Shown in pieces: positions 27,203 to 37,428 of a DNA stretch of 64,000 bases; position 1 is the first letter of the stretch; each line of letters opens with the position of its first letter. Both the position numbers and the translations under genes were made by a program. The notes under the pieces were generated by a model, which had not been told where the DNA came from, ran no database searches, and saw nothing but the letters and a program-made list of their open reading frames with translations. This stretch comes from Alphaproteobacteria bacterium. GTDB taxonomy: Bacteria > Pseudomonadota > Alphaproteobacteria > Rhizobiales > Xanthobacteraceae. Location of the stretch: positions 21,299-85,298 of the forward strand of contig WQYW01000001.1 of assembly GCA_009781045.1 (NCBI GenBank). Reading direction: 5' to 3'.

Positions 27203-29719
27203 ATGTTTGCCTTCAACCACCTCCGTCAGCGTGAGCCTCAATTCCGCGACCTCCTGCCTTACGGGGCGATGGTCGATGACGGTGTCATGCTGCTCAAGGA
27301 TGGATCGCTGATGGCGGGCTGGTATTTCGCCGGTGCCGATGGCGAGAACGCCACCGCTTTCAAGCGGAACGATATTTCCAGGCAGCTGGGTTCCGCGATG
27401 ACGGCGCTGGGGCCGGGCTGGATGATCCAGGTCGAAGCCATCAGGATGCCGGCGCTCGCCTATCCGCGTGCCGAGCAGTCGCATTTTCCCGATCCTGTCA
27501 GTCTTGCGATCGATGAGGAGCAGCGCATCTCTTTCGAAGGTGCGGAGGCGGGTTTCGAGAATCAATACGCCATGATTCTGACCTACCGGACCCAGCGCCA
27601 GGGCGGCCGCAACCAGTTCTTCTTCGCCGATCCGGGCTGGCTCGAATGCTTCGGCGACCGCATGCTTGACTATTTCACGACCGCGATCGCCGAGTTCGAG
27701 CAGGTCGTCGCCGACATCGTCTCGCTGCGACGCATGCGTACGCGGGGCGGCGACCCCATCAACGGCCAGGCGCTGCGCTACGACGATCTGCTTCAGTTTG
27801 TCCGCATGTGCCTGACCGGGGCGGGCAGGGCGGTTCAGTTGCCCGACGTGCCGATGTATCTCGACCATCTGCTGGCGCCATCCTTCCAGCATGGCCAGGT
27901 GCCGGTGATCGATGGCTATTACGTCAATGCGGTGGCAATCGACGGTTTCCCCTCCGAGAACTGGCTTGGTCTGCTGCAGACCCTCAACCGCCTGCCGCTG
28001 TCGTGCCGCTGGTCGCTGCGCTATGTTCTGGTGGATGCTGATGACAAGAGCGGGGGCCTGATCCACGATCGCAGGAACTGGCGCGAACGTGTGCGCCCAT
28101 TCATGGATCTGACGTCGGGATCGAACAGCATGGAGCAGCCGCCTCTGGTGACCCGTGAGGCGGATCCGCCGGCGGAAGAGGGTGAGGAGGCGGAGCCCGA
28201 GACCTACGGAACCTGTGCCCCCGTCATCGTTCTGTTCGACACCGACCCCAAGCGCGGCCGCAAGCGCGCTGAAGACGTGCGGCGTGTGATCCAGGATGAC
28301 GGCTTCCACACAAGAATCGAAGACCTCAATATCACCGACGCTTTCCTGGGCTCGCTGCCCGGCAACTGGTATTCCAACGCTCGGGAAACCGTGATTTCCA
28401 CCGCCCGATTCGTCAGCATGATTCCGCTGAATTCGGTCTGGCTCGGGGAACGTGAGTGCCCCTGTCCGCTTTATCCGCCGCATTCCCCGCCTTTGATGCA
28501 GCTGGTGTCGGGAGCGGTCCCGTTCCGTCTCAACCTCCATGTCGGCGACAGCGGTCACACATTGCTGATCGGACCGCCGGGAAGCGGAAAGTCGACCCTG
28601 CTGGCGCTGATCGCGGCCCAGTTCCGCCGCTATGCCGATGCCCAGGTGTTCTGTTTCGACCACAGCCGCGCCATGCTGCCGATGACGGCGGCCCTTGGCG
28701 GCCAGCATCTCGACGCCGGGAGCGCGCTGACGCTGTGTCCGCTGTCCGAACTCGATTCGGACGCCGATCGGGTATGGGCGGCGAAATGGCTTGAATTCCT
28801 GCTGGAGGTTCAGGGTGTCCATGTCAGCCCGGAACATCGCGACGCCATAGCCACCCAGATCAAGGCCATCGCCGACGAGCGCAACCGGTCCCTGAGCGCT
28901 TTTGTACGCGGTGTCGGCAATCAGGAGATCCGGGACGCGCTCGCCCACTACACTGCGGATGGCCCGCTGGGGCATCTTCTGGATGCCGAACAGGACTATC
29001 TGAAATTCTCGAATCTGATGTGTTTCGATATCGGCATGCTGATGAACATGGGCGACGGCTATCTTCTGCCGGTGCTATATTACCTGTTCCGTCGGATTGA
29101 GAGGCAGTTGACCGGCGAGCCGAGCCTGATCATTCTCGACGGTGCCTGGCTTACCCTTGATCACGAGGTTCTCGGCGAATGGCTCAATCTGCTGCGCAAG
29201 GCCAATTGCGCGGCGGTGATGGCTACGAAGTCGATCGCCAATGTTGCCAAATTCGGCGTCGTCGATGTCCTCAAGGAGGCCTGCCTGACCCGGATCTATC
29301 TGGCCAACGGGGAGGCCACCGATCCGGAGACCAGGGCGTTCTATCAGAAGTTCGATTTCAGCGAGGAGTCACGCGACGCGGCTGCTCCGGGAATGAAGCG
29401 TGATTATTATGTGGTGTCGCCGAGTGGCCGCCGCATGTTCCATCTGGGGCTTGGACCGCTGACCCTGTCCTTCGCCGGTGCCAACAGCGATGAAGATATT
29501 GAGCGGGTTAACGCGTTGCGCCGCGAACACGGCAGCGACTGGCCTGCAGCCTGGCTGAAGGAGCGAGGCGTTCCTTTTGACGCCGACGCCTTCAGGATGG
29601 TCGGGGCGGAAGAGCCTTCAAATGTCAGTTGGGCACTGAACGACAGACTGTGGCCCGACCGCGAGAACGTCCGACACATGACAGATGATCCACAAGGTGA
29701 TCCGCATAGTGGTAAATAA
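27203..29719 (+). CDS. trbE: VirB4/TrbE-family type IV secretion ATPase
   Basis: 838 aa; LLPYGAMVDDGVMLLKDGSLMAGWYFAGAD, Walker A LLIGPPGSGKSTLLALIAAQFRRY, LIILDGAWLTLDHEVLGEWL. Confidence 0.88.
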   Translation: MFAFNHLRQREPQFRDLLPYGAMVDDGVMLLKDGSLMAGWYFAGADGENATAFKRNDISRQLGSAMTALGPGWMIQVEAIRMPALAYPRAEQSHFPDPVSLAIDEEQRISFEGAEAGFENQYAMILTYRTQRQGGRNQFFFADPGWLECFGDRMLDYFTTAIAEFEQVVADIVSLRRMRTRGGDPINGQALRYDDLLQFVRMCLTGAGRAVQLPDVPMYLDHLLAPSFQHGQVPVIDGYYVNAVAIDGFPSENWLGLLQTLNRLPLSCRWSLRYVLVDADDKSGGLIHDRRNWRERVRPFMDLTSGSNSMEQPPLVTREADPPAEEGEEAEPETYGTCAPVIVLFDTDPKRGRKRAEDVRRVIQDDGFHTRIEDLNITDAFLGSLPGNWYSNARETVISTARFVSMIPLNSVWLGERECPCPLYPPHSPPLMQLVSGAVPFRLNLHVGDSGHTLLIGPPGSGKSTLLALIAAQFRRYADAQVFCFDHSRAMLPMTAALGGQHLDAGSALTLCPLSELDSDADRVWAAKWLEFLLEVQGVHVSPEHRDAIATQIKAIADERNRSLSAFVRGVGNQEIRDALAHYTADGPLGHLLDAEQDYLKFSNLMCFDIGMLMNMGDGYLLPVLYYLFRRIERQLTGEPSLIILDGAWLTLDHEVLGEWLNLLRKANCAAVMATKSIANVAKFGVVDVLKEACLTRIYLANGEATDPETRAFYQKFDFSEESRDAAAPGMKRDYYVVSPSGRRMFHLGLGPLTLSFAGANSDEDIERVNALRREHGSDWPAAWLKERGVPFDADAFRMVGAEEPSNVSWALNDRLWPDRENVRHMTDDPQGDPHSGK

Positions 29720-29762
29720 GAAACAGCCACACGATTGACCAACAACCAGAAGTAACGAGCAA

Positions 29763-30395
29763 ATGACAGACACGGCTCCCGACAATCCCTACTTCGCGGC
29801 GCGGAAGGAATGGAACGAGCATTACGGCAGCTATGTGCGATCTGTCCGGATATGGGTGGCTGGCACGGTGATCTTCTTCGGCCTGTTCGTCCTGGCCGCG
29901 TTTATCGCCTTCTATCAGGCGGGCCAGTCCGGCCCCGAGGTTGCTACCGCAGCGGCCGCAGTGCCGGCCAAGGCCGAGCCGAAAACCCCGCTTGAGGCCG
30001 CCGACCCCAATGTTATCCGCGACATGCTCGGCAACTGGGTGGTGGCGTTTCGCAGCGTGACGCCCGACAACCTTGTCGAGAAAGAGAATATCGACAAGAT
30101 CTTCGCGCTCACCACGGATGAACAGGGCCGCAAGATCCAGGATTATCTGAGCGACAATCATCCAGGCGAGCGTGCCCGCACCGTGATGGTCAAGGTTGAT
30201 GTCAAGAGCGTAGTTCAGGAGTCGCCTACGCGGTGGCGGGTCAGCTGGAACGAAATCGACCATGATCGCGGCGGGCGGGTGCTGAAGACGACCAAATATT
30301 CCGCCCCCGCCTTCGTCGATGTGGTGCCTGCGGAAGCCGGAAAGCCCCATAATCCAATCGGGCTGCGGATCAGCTCTTTTGAGTGGAAGAATTAG
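29763..30395 (+). CDS. trbF: VirB8/TrbF-family protein
   Basis: 210 aa; NPYFAARKEWNEHYGSYVRSVRIWVAGTVIFFGLFVLAAFIAFYQAGQSG, typical TrbF N-terminus and TM. Confidence 0.85.
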   Translation: MTDTAPDNPYFAARKEWNEHYGSYVRSVRIWVAGTVIFFGLFVLAAFIAFYQAGQSGPEVATAAAAVPAKAEPKTPLEAADPNVIRDMLGNWVVAFRSVTPDNLVEKENIDKIFALTTDEQGRKIQDYLSDNHPGERARTVMVKVDVKSVVQESPTRWRVSWNEIDHDRGGRVLKTTKYSAPAFVDVVPAEAGKPHNPIGLRISSFEWKN

Positions 30396-30414
30396 TTTCA
30401 GAAAGGAAAGCAGC

Positions 30415-31302
30415 ATGGAGCGAAAACGACGATATGGTTCGGCCGTGCTCGCAGCAGTCCTGTGTGCCATGGCCTCAACCGCGCTGGCGGAACCGACTGC
30501 GGGGCCGCATGATGGTACAGTTGCGGGAAAGCCGCAGCTTCCTGTCGCCAAGTTCACCCGGGGTTCCGACGGTTCTGTGGTCTATGCCTTCGGTGGCAAC
30601 TATCCAATGGTGATCTGTGCACCGTTACGGCTGTGCACGATCCAGTTGCAGCCGGGTGAGCGCGTCCACGACATGTTTGTCGGCGATTCGGCACGCTGGA
30701 AGGTGGAACCGGCACTGTCGGGCAAGGGATCCGCGGAGCGTGTGTCGATCGTGGTCAAGCCGTCCAATCCCGGATTGGCGACGTCGATGGTGATTACGAC
30801 CTCGCGGCGGGTTTACCATATCGGCCTCAAGTCGAGCATCCACACCTATATGGCGCGGGTGTCCTTCACCTATAAGGGAGAACCCCGCAACATTGCCGAT
30901 GTTGCCCCAAGGAGACAGGAGGTGGTGGAATTCGTTCCACCGCCCTTTCGCGATAATCCGCCTTCTGGCGGGGGCGCAGAGGAATACCAGGTGCCACCGT
31001 TTCCGATACCGGTAGCCAGGGCCGGAGGCTACAGTGTACGGGGCGACAATCCGTCGTGGCGGCCGAGAAAGGTCTATAACGACGGCACTCGGACCTATAT
31101 TGAATTTGCCCATGCTGCGGTGGGCAAAGTACCGCCGATTTACGTGGTTACCGGCGGTCCTTTCGCCTCCCGGCTGCAGTATGTCAGCTATCGGGTTGAT
31201 GGCGATATGATGGTGGTCGACAACGTGTTTGAGAAAGCTGTACTGGTGTCGGGGATGAACAGCATCAAGCCGACCAGAGTGGTGATTGAACGTCAGGGAT
31301 AA
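30415..31302 (+). CDS. trbG: VirB9/TrbG-family protein
   Basis: Signal peptide; [49 protein letters not shown]...[28 protein letters not shown], VirB9 core; C-term [13 protein letters not shown]. Confidence 0.88.
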   Translation: [295 protein letters not shown]

Positions 31303-31376
31303 TTATCGCGCGGAGGTGATGGGTTCGATCGGTCGTGATCGGCAACCCAGGTCACCGTGAGGAGAAAGCTTAAGCG

Positions 31377-32675
31377 ATGCTCGATTTCACTTTGGGCCGA
31401 TCAGGCATCACGGGCGGTGTGTCGTCGCGGGCACGCCTGTTTCTCGCAGGCGCGGTGCTCGGCATCGTGGTTGCCTCCTCCACCGTTGTGGTCGCGGAGG
31501 AGAGCAAGGCGTCGGGTTATGCCGATTCAATCAAGAAGGGCCTTGGCAACGGCTTCACGCCACCAGCGGAGCGCCCGGCGAAAGCGACCGAGGCGCCTGT
31601 CGTGATCGAACCGGTTCGCTCCAGGCCCGCGGCGCCGGTGGCGGCGCAGCCTGAGCCCAAACCTGTCGATGCCCCCTCTGAGACCGTGCGCGCCAGGCCG
31701 GCGGAGCCGGCGGCGGTCAGCGCCGAGCCCGGGCCCAAGGCTGCCCCGAAGCCCGCTGAGGCGCCAGTTGCCGTCCAGCCCAAGCCTGTGGAGCAGCCGC
31801 TGGCTCTCCACCCCGCGCATGACGAGCCGGCCCAGGCCAAACCGAAACGGGCGGAGCCGCCGGTAGTGGCACAGCCCAAGCCGAAACCGGCAGAGCCGCC
31901 GGTGGTGGCGCAGCCCAAGCCGAAACCGGTGGAGCCGGAGGTGGTGGAGCAGCCCAAGTCGATCATGGTAGAGCCGGAGATGGTGGCGCAGCCCAAGTCG
32001 ATAATGACGGAGCCGCCGGTAGTGGCGCAGCCCAAGCCGAAGTCAGTGGCGCAGCCCAAGCCGAAGCCGGTGGAGCCGCCGGTGGTGGCGCAGCCCAAAC
32101 CGAAACCGGTGGAGCCGCCGGTGGTGGCGCAGCCCAAACCGAAACCGGTGGAGCCGCCGGTGGTGGCGCAGCCCAAGCCGAAGCCGGTGGAGCCGCCGGT
32201 GGTGGCGCAGCCCAAGCCGAAGGCGGTGGAGCCGCCGGTGGTGGCGCAGCCCAAGCCGAAGGCGGTGGAGCCGCCGGTGGTGGCGCAGCCCAAGCCGAAG
32301 CCGGTGGAGCCGCCGGTGGTGGCGCAGCCCAAGCCGAAACCGGTGGAGCCGCAGGTGGCGGCGAAACCCAAAGCCGAGCCCAGCCCTGCCGAGGCCAAAC
32401 CTGTTGAACAGCCTGCGGCGAAACCAAAAGCTGCTGTGGCGGTTCATGTGCCGGCCAAACCGGCGACACCGCCGCAGAGCCGGGAGACCTGGCCCGCTGC
32501 TGAGCCAACACCGGCGTCTCAGGAGAACGGGACCGTGGTGAGGGGGGAGGGTGAAGAGGACGCATTGCTGCAGGAGCAGGTGCGAAGGAGAGCGGCGCGG
32601 CTGCGTGAACTCTATCGGGCGCTGAATTCGCCGATCAGGGTGGATCTGCGCAAGTTGCGATCCGGTGCCTATTAG
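31377..32675 (+). CDS. Membrane-anchored Pro/Lys-rich repeat protein downstream of trbG
   Basis: 432 aa; one N-terminal TM (LFLAGAVLGIVVASSTVVVA), about a dozen VAQPKPKPVEPPV repeats, short charged C-terminus. Confidence 0.7.
   Translation: MLDFTLGRSGITGGVSSRARLFLAGAVLGIVVASSTVVVAEESKASGYADSIKKGLGNGFTPPAERPAKATEAPVVIEPVRSRPAAPVAAQPEPKPVDAPSETVRARPAEPAAVSAEPGPKAAPKPAEAPVAVQPKPVEQPLALHPAHDEPAQAKPKRAEPPVVAQPKPKPAEPPVVAQPKPKPVEPEVVEQPKSIMVEPEMVAQPKSIMTEPPVVAQPKPKSVAQPKPKPVEPPVVAQPKPKPVEPPVVAQPKPKPVEPPVVAQPKPKPVEPPVVAQPKPKAVEPPVVAQPKPKAVEPPVVAQPKPKPVEPPVVAQPKPKPVEPQVAAKPKAEPSPAEAKPVEQPAAKPKAAVAVHVPAKPATPPQSRETWPAAEPTPASQENGTVVRGEGEEDALLQEQVRRRAARLRELYRALNSPIRVDLRKLRSGAY
31857..32360 (+). repeat. 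~39-bp tandem repeat encoding VVAQPKPKPVEPP
   Basis: gtggcgcagcccaagccgaagccggtggagccgccggtg repeated with few substitutions. Confidence 0.9.
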
Positions 32676-32713
32676 GTGACGCAGTCAGGCCCTTTCGGGG
32701 AAACGAGGCGAGC

Positions 32714-32751
32714 AAGCCGGTTGGTGCGGGACGCACGAGCCGGCTTCTTTT
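32714..32751 (+). terminator. Hairpin terminator downstream of Pro-rich gene
   Basis: AAGCCGG-ttGGTGCGggaCGCACgag-CCGGCTT followed by CTTTT. Confidence 0.65.
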
Positions 32752-33600
32752 CCACATGAAGCGGAAATCTACCCCCCCAGCCTGGTTTCCTTCTTCTCCA
32801 GCAAAGCGGCAGGCCTTTTGAAGCCAAGCCACTGTGGCGAACGGCTGTCGGGTGGTTTCGAGCCCCGAAGCCTCTCGAACGGCGGGATGCTTGCCGGCCT
32901 GTCGCTGTGACCGGACCTGCGCTCAGCGCAACCTCACGAAATCGCAAAGCCGGACCTGAGTGATAATTCCTGATTCTTATTCTCATTCTCAATCTCAATC
33001 TGCGAAGTGCGGCAGTTGGCAGTGCAACGGATTGGAAGTCCCGCGTCCACAACGCGTTGCAATTGCTTCAGCCAATCGGGGATGATGTCCCGTTGGGTCG
33101 CAGGGGCGGGTGCAATATCTGGAGTTCACAATAATAACTCCGCCGATTCGTTGCCTCGGACTGAACGCAAGTCAGGTTAATTGCCGCGGCAGCAGAGTTC
33201 GGGCTGCCGCTCAGCTGGCGTTGATGCGCCAGTTTACCGCCATGTCGCTTTGACCCCATCGATCTGAAGTCTCGCATCTGCCCGTTTATAGCGGCAGCGA
33301 GGCCTGCAGGTATGCCGCGCGATATCGCACTGCCGCAACACATGGCGCAACCGATGTGCATCTCGCGCATTCGGCGATTTCAGCCGGCCCGGCGACCTGT
33401 GGAGTGTGGAGGCGCTGGTGAAATCGTGCGGCACAGCTTCGCAGGTGGCCCGAATATGCGTCGCCATTGCGGTAGCTAAACACCACAATCTCCGCGCCGT
33501 GAAACGCTGGAGGCGATGGCTGCGAAATTTCAATGGCCCACTCCGCAAGCAAGCTGTGTCTTTGCCCTTTTTCAGTCCTCGGGAAACCGCGCGTAACACT

Positions 33601-33919
33601 TCCAACGCCGGTTTCGGTAACATGGTCCATCCATGTCAGAAAGCCTGGAAATATATCGGACACATAGTAAAACGTTATTGTCCCGGATGAATAAATTCGT
33701 CTCAAAGAAATGCTGGTATTTCATTTCGACGCCATCGCCTTCCTGTGAATTATACCCGCATCCACGTCGGTTTTGGCGCCATGGTCCATCCATATCCAAA
33801 GACTGGAATTAATATCGATCTCATAGTAAAAGTTATTGTACTAGATGAAAACATTCACTCAAAAAGATGCCGGTATTTCATGTCGGCGCCATCGCCTTCC
33901 GGTGAATTATATTCGGACT
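33601..33919. repeat. Two tandem imperfect ~160-bp repeats, AT-richer than surroundings
   Basis: 33601-33760 and 33761-33919 share atggtccatccatRtc, catagtaaaa(c)gttattgt, gatgaa.a.attc.ctcaaa, ggtatttcatktcgrcgccatcgccttcc.gtgaattata. Confidence 0.85.
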
Positions 33920-34159
33920 AATTATTCAAAAAAGTGGCACGGCCGGGCGGCATCCTGGCGGGTTGTCGAACTCTGACGTATCAGCCTACCGTTAAATCGC
34001 GGTAAGGACAGTATTTTCGTGGTCCTGTTGCAACAACCTCCAGAAGAAATGTTTTCTCCATTTAACTCGGAGTGGTTGCGGGTGGTTTGTTGACATAAAG
34101 TGTCGTCGGACATCCCCCTTGAATTCAAATGCGGGGGAAAGGGCTGTAGGAGTATTAAG

Positions 34160-35020
34160 ATGAAACGAATTATGTTGCTGAGCACTGCGAGCCTGATCGC
34201 GTTCACCGCTGCGCCCGCAAGTGCCGCGGACCTTGCGGTTGCAGCACCCGTTTATACCAAGGCGCCCATGGCCGTGGTGGCCACGGTGAACGAATGGACC
34301 GGTCTTTATATCGGTCTCAACGCTGGCGGGGCCTGGGGCACGTCGCATAGCGACGTCGCGGTTACCAGCCCGGGCGATTTCTTTGCTGCGAATTGTTTCC
34401 CGGATGGCGGCCAGACCTGCTGGGTGAATACGGTTGACGTGAGCAACGCCGCGCGCCGGTCGGCCCTCACCAACTCCGGCTTCGCCGGTGGCGGGCAGAT
34501 CGGCTATAACTGGCAGGTCGCCAACACCGTGTGGGGCATTGAGGCGGACATCAACTCCTTCAACCTGTCGATGTCGGGAGCCCGGACGGTCGCGACCGTG
34601 AATCCAAATGCAGGTACCGTCACAGTCTCGCAGTCGATGTCGACAAACTGGCTGGCCACCATCCGCGGACGGTTCGGTGTTCTGGTCGCACCGCAGGCTC
34701 TGCTTTATGCCACTGGCGGCGCTGCCGTGACCAGCATGAAGTCGGGCTGGACCTACGGCGATACACGCTGGGGCAACAACAACGCGGCGGATTTCTCGAA
34801 CACGCAGTGGGGTTGGACCGCGGGTGTCGGTGCGGAGTACAAGCTGAGCCATAACTGGAGCATCGGTGCGGAATATCTTTACGTGAAATTCGATAACGTT
34901 TCGAACACGACACCGGTGTATATGAAGTACGGCAGTGCTGGGCCGGCCTCTCAGAACTTCACCCAGACGACGGACCTTGATGCGCAGATCGTCCGCGCCA
35001 AGGTGAACTATCACTTCTGA
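34160..35020 (+). CDS. Outer membrane beta-barrel protein (Omp25/31-like porin family)
   Basis: MKRIMLLSTASLIAFTAAPASAADLAVAAPVYTKAPMAVVATVNEWTGLYIGLNAGG...WSIGAEYLYVKFDNV...DAQIVRAKVNYHF; RBS taggag. Confidence 0.9.
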   Translation: MKRIMLLSTASLIAFTAAPASAADLAVAAPVYTKAPMAVVATVNEWTGLYIGLNAGGAWGTSHSDVAVTSPGDFFAANCFPDGGQTCWVNTVDVSNAARRSALTNSGFAGGGQIGYNWQVANTVWGIEADINSFNLSMSGARTVATVNPNAGTVTVSQSMSTNWLATIRGRFGVLVAPQALLYATGGAAVTSMKSGWTYGDTRWGNNNAADFSNTQWGWTAGVGAEYKLSHNWSIGAEYLYVKFDNVSNTTPVYMKYGSAGPASQNFTQTTDLDAQIVRAKVNYHF

Positions 35021-35065
35021 TTTCGCCGATTCGACGAAATTTCTCGCAAAGCACAGATTGGAAAG

Positions 35066-35092
35066 AGCCCGGCCTTGCGCCGGGCTTTTTTT
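35066..35092 (+). terminator. Rho-independent terminator after omp gene
   Basis: AGCCCGGC-cttgc-GCCGGGCT-TTTTTT. Confidence 0.88.
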
Positions 35093-35880
35093 CAGGTGGT
35101 GCCGGGAAGGATCGGCGGGGGGCGCAGCTGGTGCGTCAAGGTGGTTTACCGGGCCCGCCAAGGACCGCCAGGGTTGGGCGGAGACATCGCGCCCTGGCGA
35201 AGGCAGGAGCCTTGCCGTGCAACGAGCGAAAGCCCGTGTTCCTCGAGCCCTTCGCTGCAGCAACTGCGCAATCCTGCCCGGCAAGGTCTGGCTGCTGTCA
35301 GACCTTCGGTGGGCCCGAGCCCGTAATCGGTGGATCGGTGCGCACGGCGCGCCATCGTGCCGCGAAAGCAGGGTCGACCGCCGTTTCGCTCCGCGCTCAA
35401 CTGCGATGGCGGCAATGTCAAAGGCGCTCTTTGAACTGACGTGAACTGGCAAGGCCCGGATCGGCGACCGCCAGCATGGTTGCGTGGCGGAAAGGCGGAC
35501 AACGGCGTGCAACCGGTCAAAAGCCAGCACTGACACGCATTTTCTTCGAACTCAGGGATGCCGCGCTGCACCGTTGTGGCGCCACGGCAGACTGTCTTTG
35601 CTGCGTGCGGCACTGACGCGAGGAAAGGGACGCCGGCACCGCATGGCTGCACACAGTGTGCGCAGCGCTCTCGCAAGACCTGCCGAGCCCCATTTTTGTT
35701 TTGCGGCACGCGTTCGGGCAATTGACCGATGCGTCGCGGCTGGCCCTGTCAGCGGTGCCGTTTCTTTTGTGCGCTTTTTGTGGCTGCTGTCCTCTGGCTG
35801 CACCAGGTCTCTGGTAGGGGGCCAGGGGGGCCCCCAAGGAGGCTTGGCCAAAAGGCTCCCGCTGGGTCGCACTGGGAGCC

Positions 35881-35914
35881 AAAAAAAAGAACACCGGGGA
35901 AAGCCCCGGTGTTC
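35881..35914 (-). terminator. Rho-independent terminator of ParA-like gene
   Basis: Minus strand GAACACCGGGG-cttt-CCCCGGTGTTC-TTTTTTTT. Confidence 0.88.
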
Positions 35915-35955
35915 GAAATCCCGCATGGTTGCCGGTTGCGGCACAAGCCGCCTTT

Positions 35956-36768
35956 TCAGCCCGCGACCTTTTCGGGGCTGCGGTCCGGCTGCTTGTCCAG
36001 CTTGCGTCCCCCCTTCTCGGGAGCGCGTTCCGACGCGGCCCCTCCGGAACCGACGATATTGGCCAGCCGGATGCGGTCATATTCGCCCCAGACCTTGGTC
36101 AGCCAGTGGCGCACATAGCCACGCAGCACGAAGGAATGGTTGGTGGCCTCGTCATGCATGCCCTTGTTGGCGACGAAACGGGAGAACGGAACCGACGCGA
36201 CCTCGACCTGCTCATAAGCGATCTGGTTGAGCTTGGGCACGGTGAGATGAATCGCATCCCTGACATGGTGGAAATAGGAATTATAAATCGCCTGGTCCCA
36301 CTGGAAGAACTGGGTGTCATTGACGAAGTTCTTGACCAGGAAATACTTGGTTCCGGCCATCACATTGGTGGTCTCGGGGATCTCGTCGAGGGCGGAGACC
36401 GAGGGGCCAAAGATGTGGAAGACGGCGAAGATGAGCTGACCCTGCTTGGCAGCGTCAAAAAATCCGATGTCGCGGAGCGAGGACAGAACCGGCGACAAGA
36501 GCCCGGCGCGCACGTCGATCACGGTCACGGAGGGGGTGGAGGTGTTGAGGGTATCGAACACCTTCATCTGATCCACTGTCGAGGTCAGATCGACGACCTC
36601 GGTGATATCAGGGTGAAAGCGCTTGAGGGTGCCACGCGGGAATTCAGCGTCGAACGCGCGGGTCGGCACGTTGTTGGCCGCAAAATAGTCAAGCAGGGTA
36701 CGCGACACGGTGGTCTTGCCGACCCCACCCTTGTCGGCACCAATAACAATCACTGCCGGTTTCGCCAT
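35956..36768 (-). CDS. ParA/MinD-like P-loop ATPase (no adjacent ParB)
   Basis: 270 aa; deviant Walker A ADKGGVGKTTVSRTL, FDAEFPRGTLKRF, VTVIDVRAGLLSPV. Confidence 0.8.
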   Translation of the reverse strand: MAKPAVIVIGADKGGVGKTTVSRTLLDYFAANNVPTRAFDAEFPRGTLKRFHPDITEVVDLTSTVDQMKVFDTLNTSTPSVTVIDVRAGLLSPVLSSLRDIGFFDAAKQGQLIFAVFHIFGPSVSALDEIPETTNVMAGTKYFLVKNFVNDTQFFQWDQAIYNSYFHHVRDAIHLTVPKLNQIAYEQVEVASVPFSRFVANKGMHDEATNHSFVLRGYVRHWLTKVWGEYDRIRLANIVGSGGAASERAPEKGGRKLDKQPDRSPEKVAG

Positions 36769-37428
36769 GAAAGCCTCCTTGTGCCCAGACCGGTCCTATT
36801 CATCACCACTCAATCAAAAGCGCCGCTGACGTGAACTGCGTGGGTGACAATCGGTGTTTGAGGAAACCGACTGTGAGCCACGCACGTCGCGGACGACGGT
36901 CGTTCGAAGTGGAATAAGGCCCTCTGACATAACTGGCGTTACACTGCTTGCCATTTAACCCGAAATCAGCTCGGGTAAAAGCGAAAAATCACAATTAACC
37001 TTCTTTCCGGGAATTCTTTGCCATAATTGTGATTTAAATTTGCCGGATTCCTGTGCTCGCAGCGCGGTTTTGCTGCAACCGCGGGCTGTTTTAACCGTGA
37101 TCCGGTGCCCGGCATGCTTTCGTGCCGCAGGCCGTGAGGCCGCAGAGTTGTGCTGGATCGAGGCATGTTTCAGAAGGGCGTAATGCGAAGAAAGGGTGCC
37201 TCGCACTGCGACACAGTGCTGCGCAGGCGGGAGTGGATCGGGCGCGCGCGGTGTGGGCTTGCGGTTCGGTCCTTCTTTGCAAAGGGTGGATGGCGCGCTG
37301 CGTTGTTGTTGGGGCGAGCCGCTATGCATTTTGCAAATAACAACCCGCTCCGCGGGAGGGATGCACGCGAAGTTGGTAGTTGACAGTCTGTTGACAGCAA
37401 CGGACCACGATGCGCTTGAAGCGCAGTT

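Noticed and set aside
27185-28975. 596-aa minus-strand ORF
   Set aside because: Antisense to trbE, which carries Walker motifs and VirB4 family sequence.
31517-32565. Long minus-strand ORFs with GLGCATTGGSTGF or WAAPPPAAPPVSA repeats
   Set aside because: Mirror frames of the 39-bp repeat in the Pro-rich protein gene; no RBS or signal.
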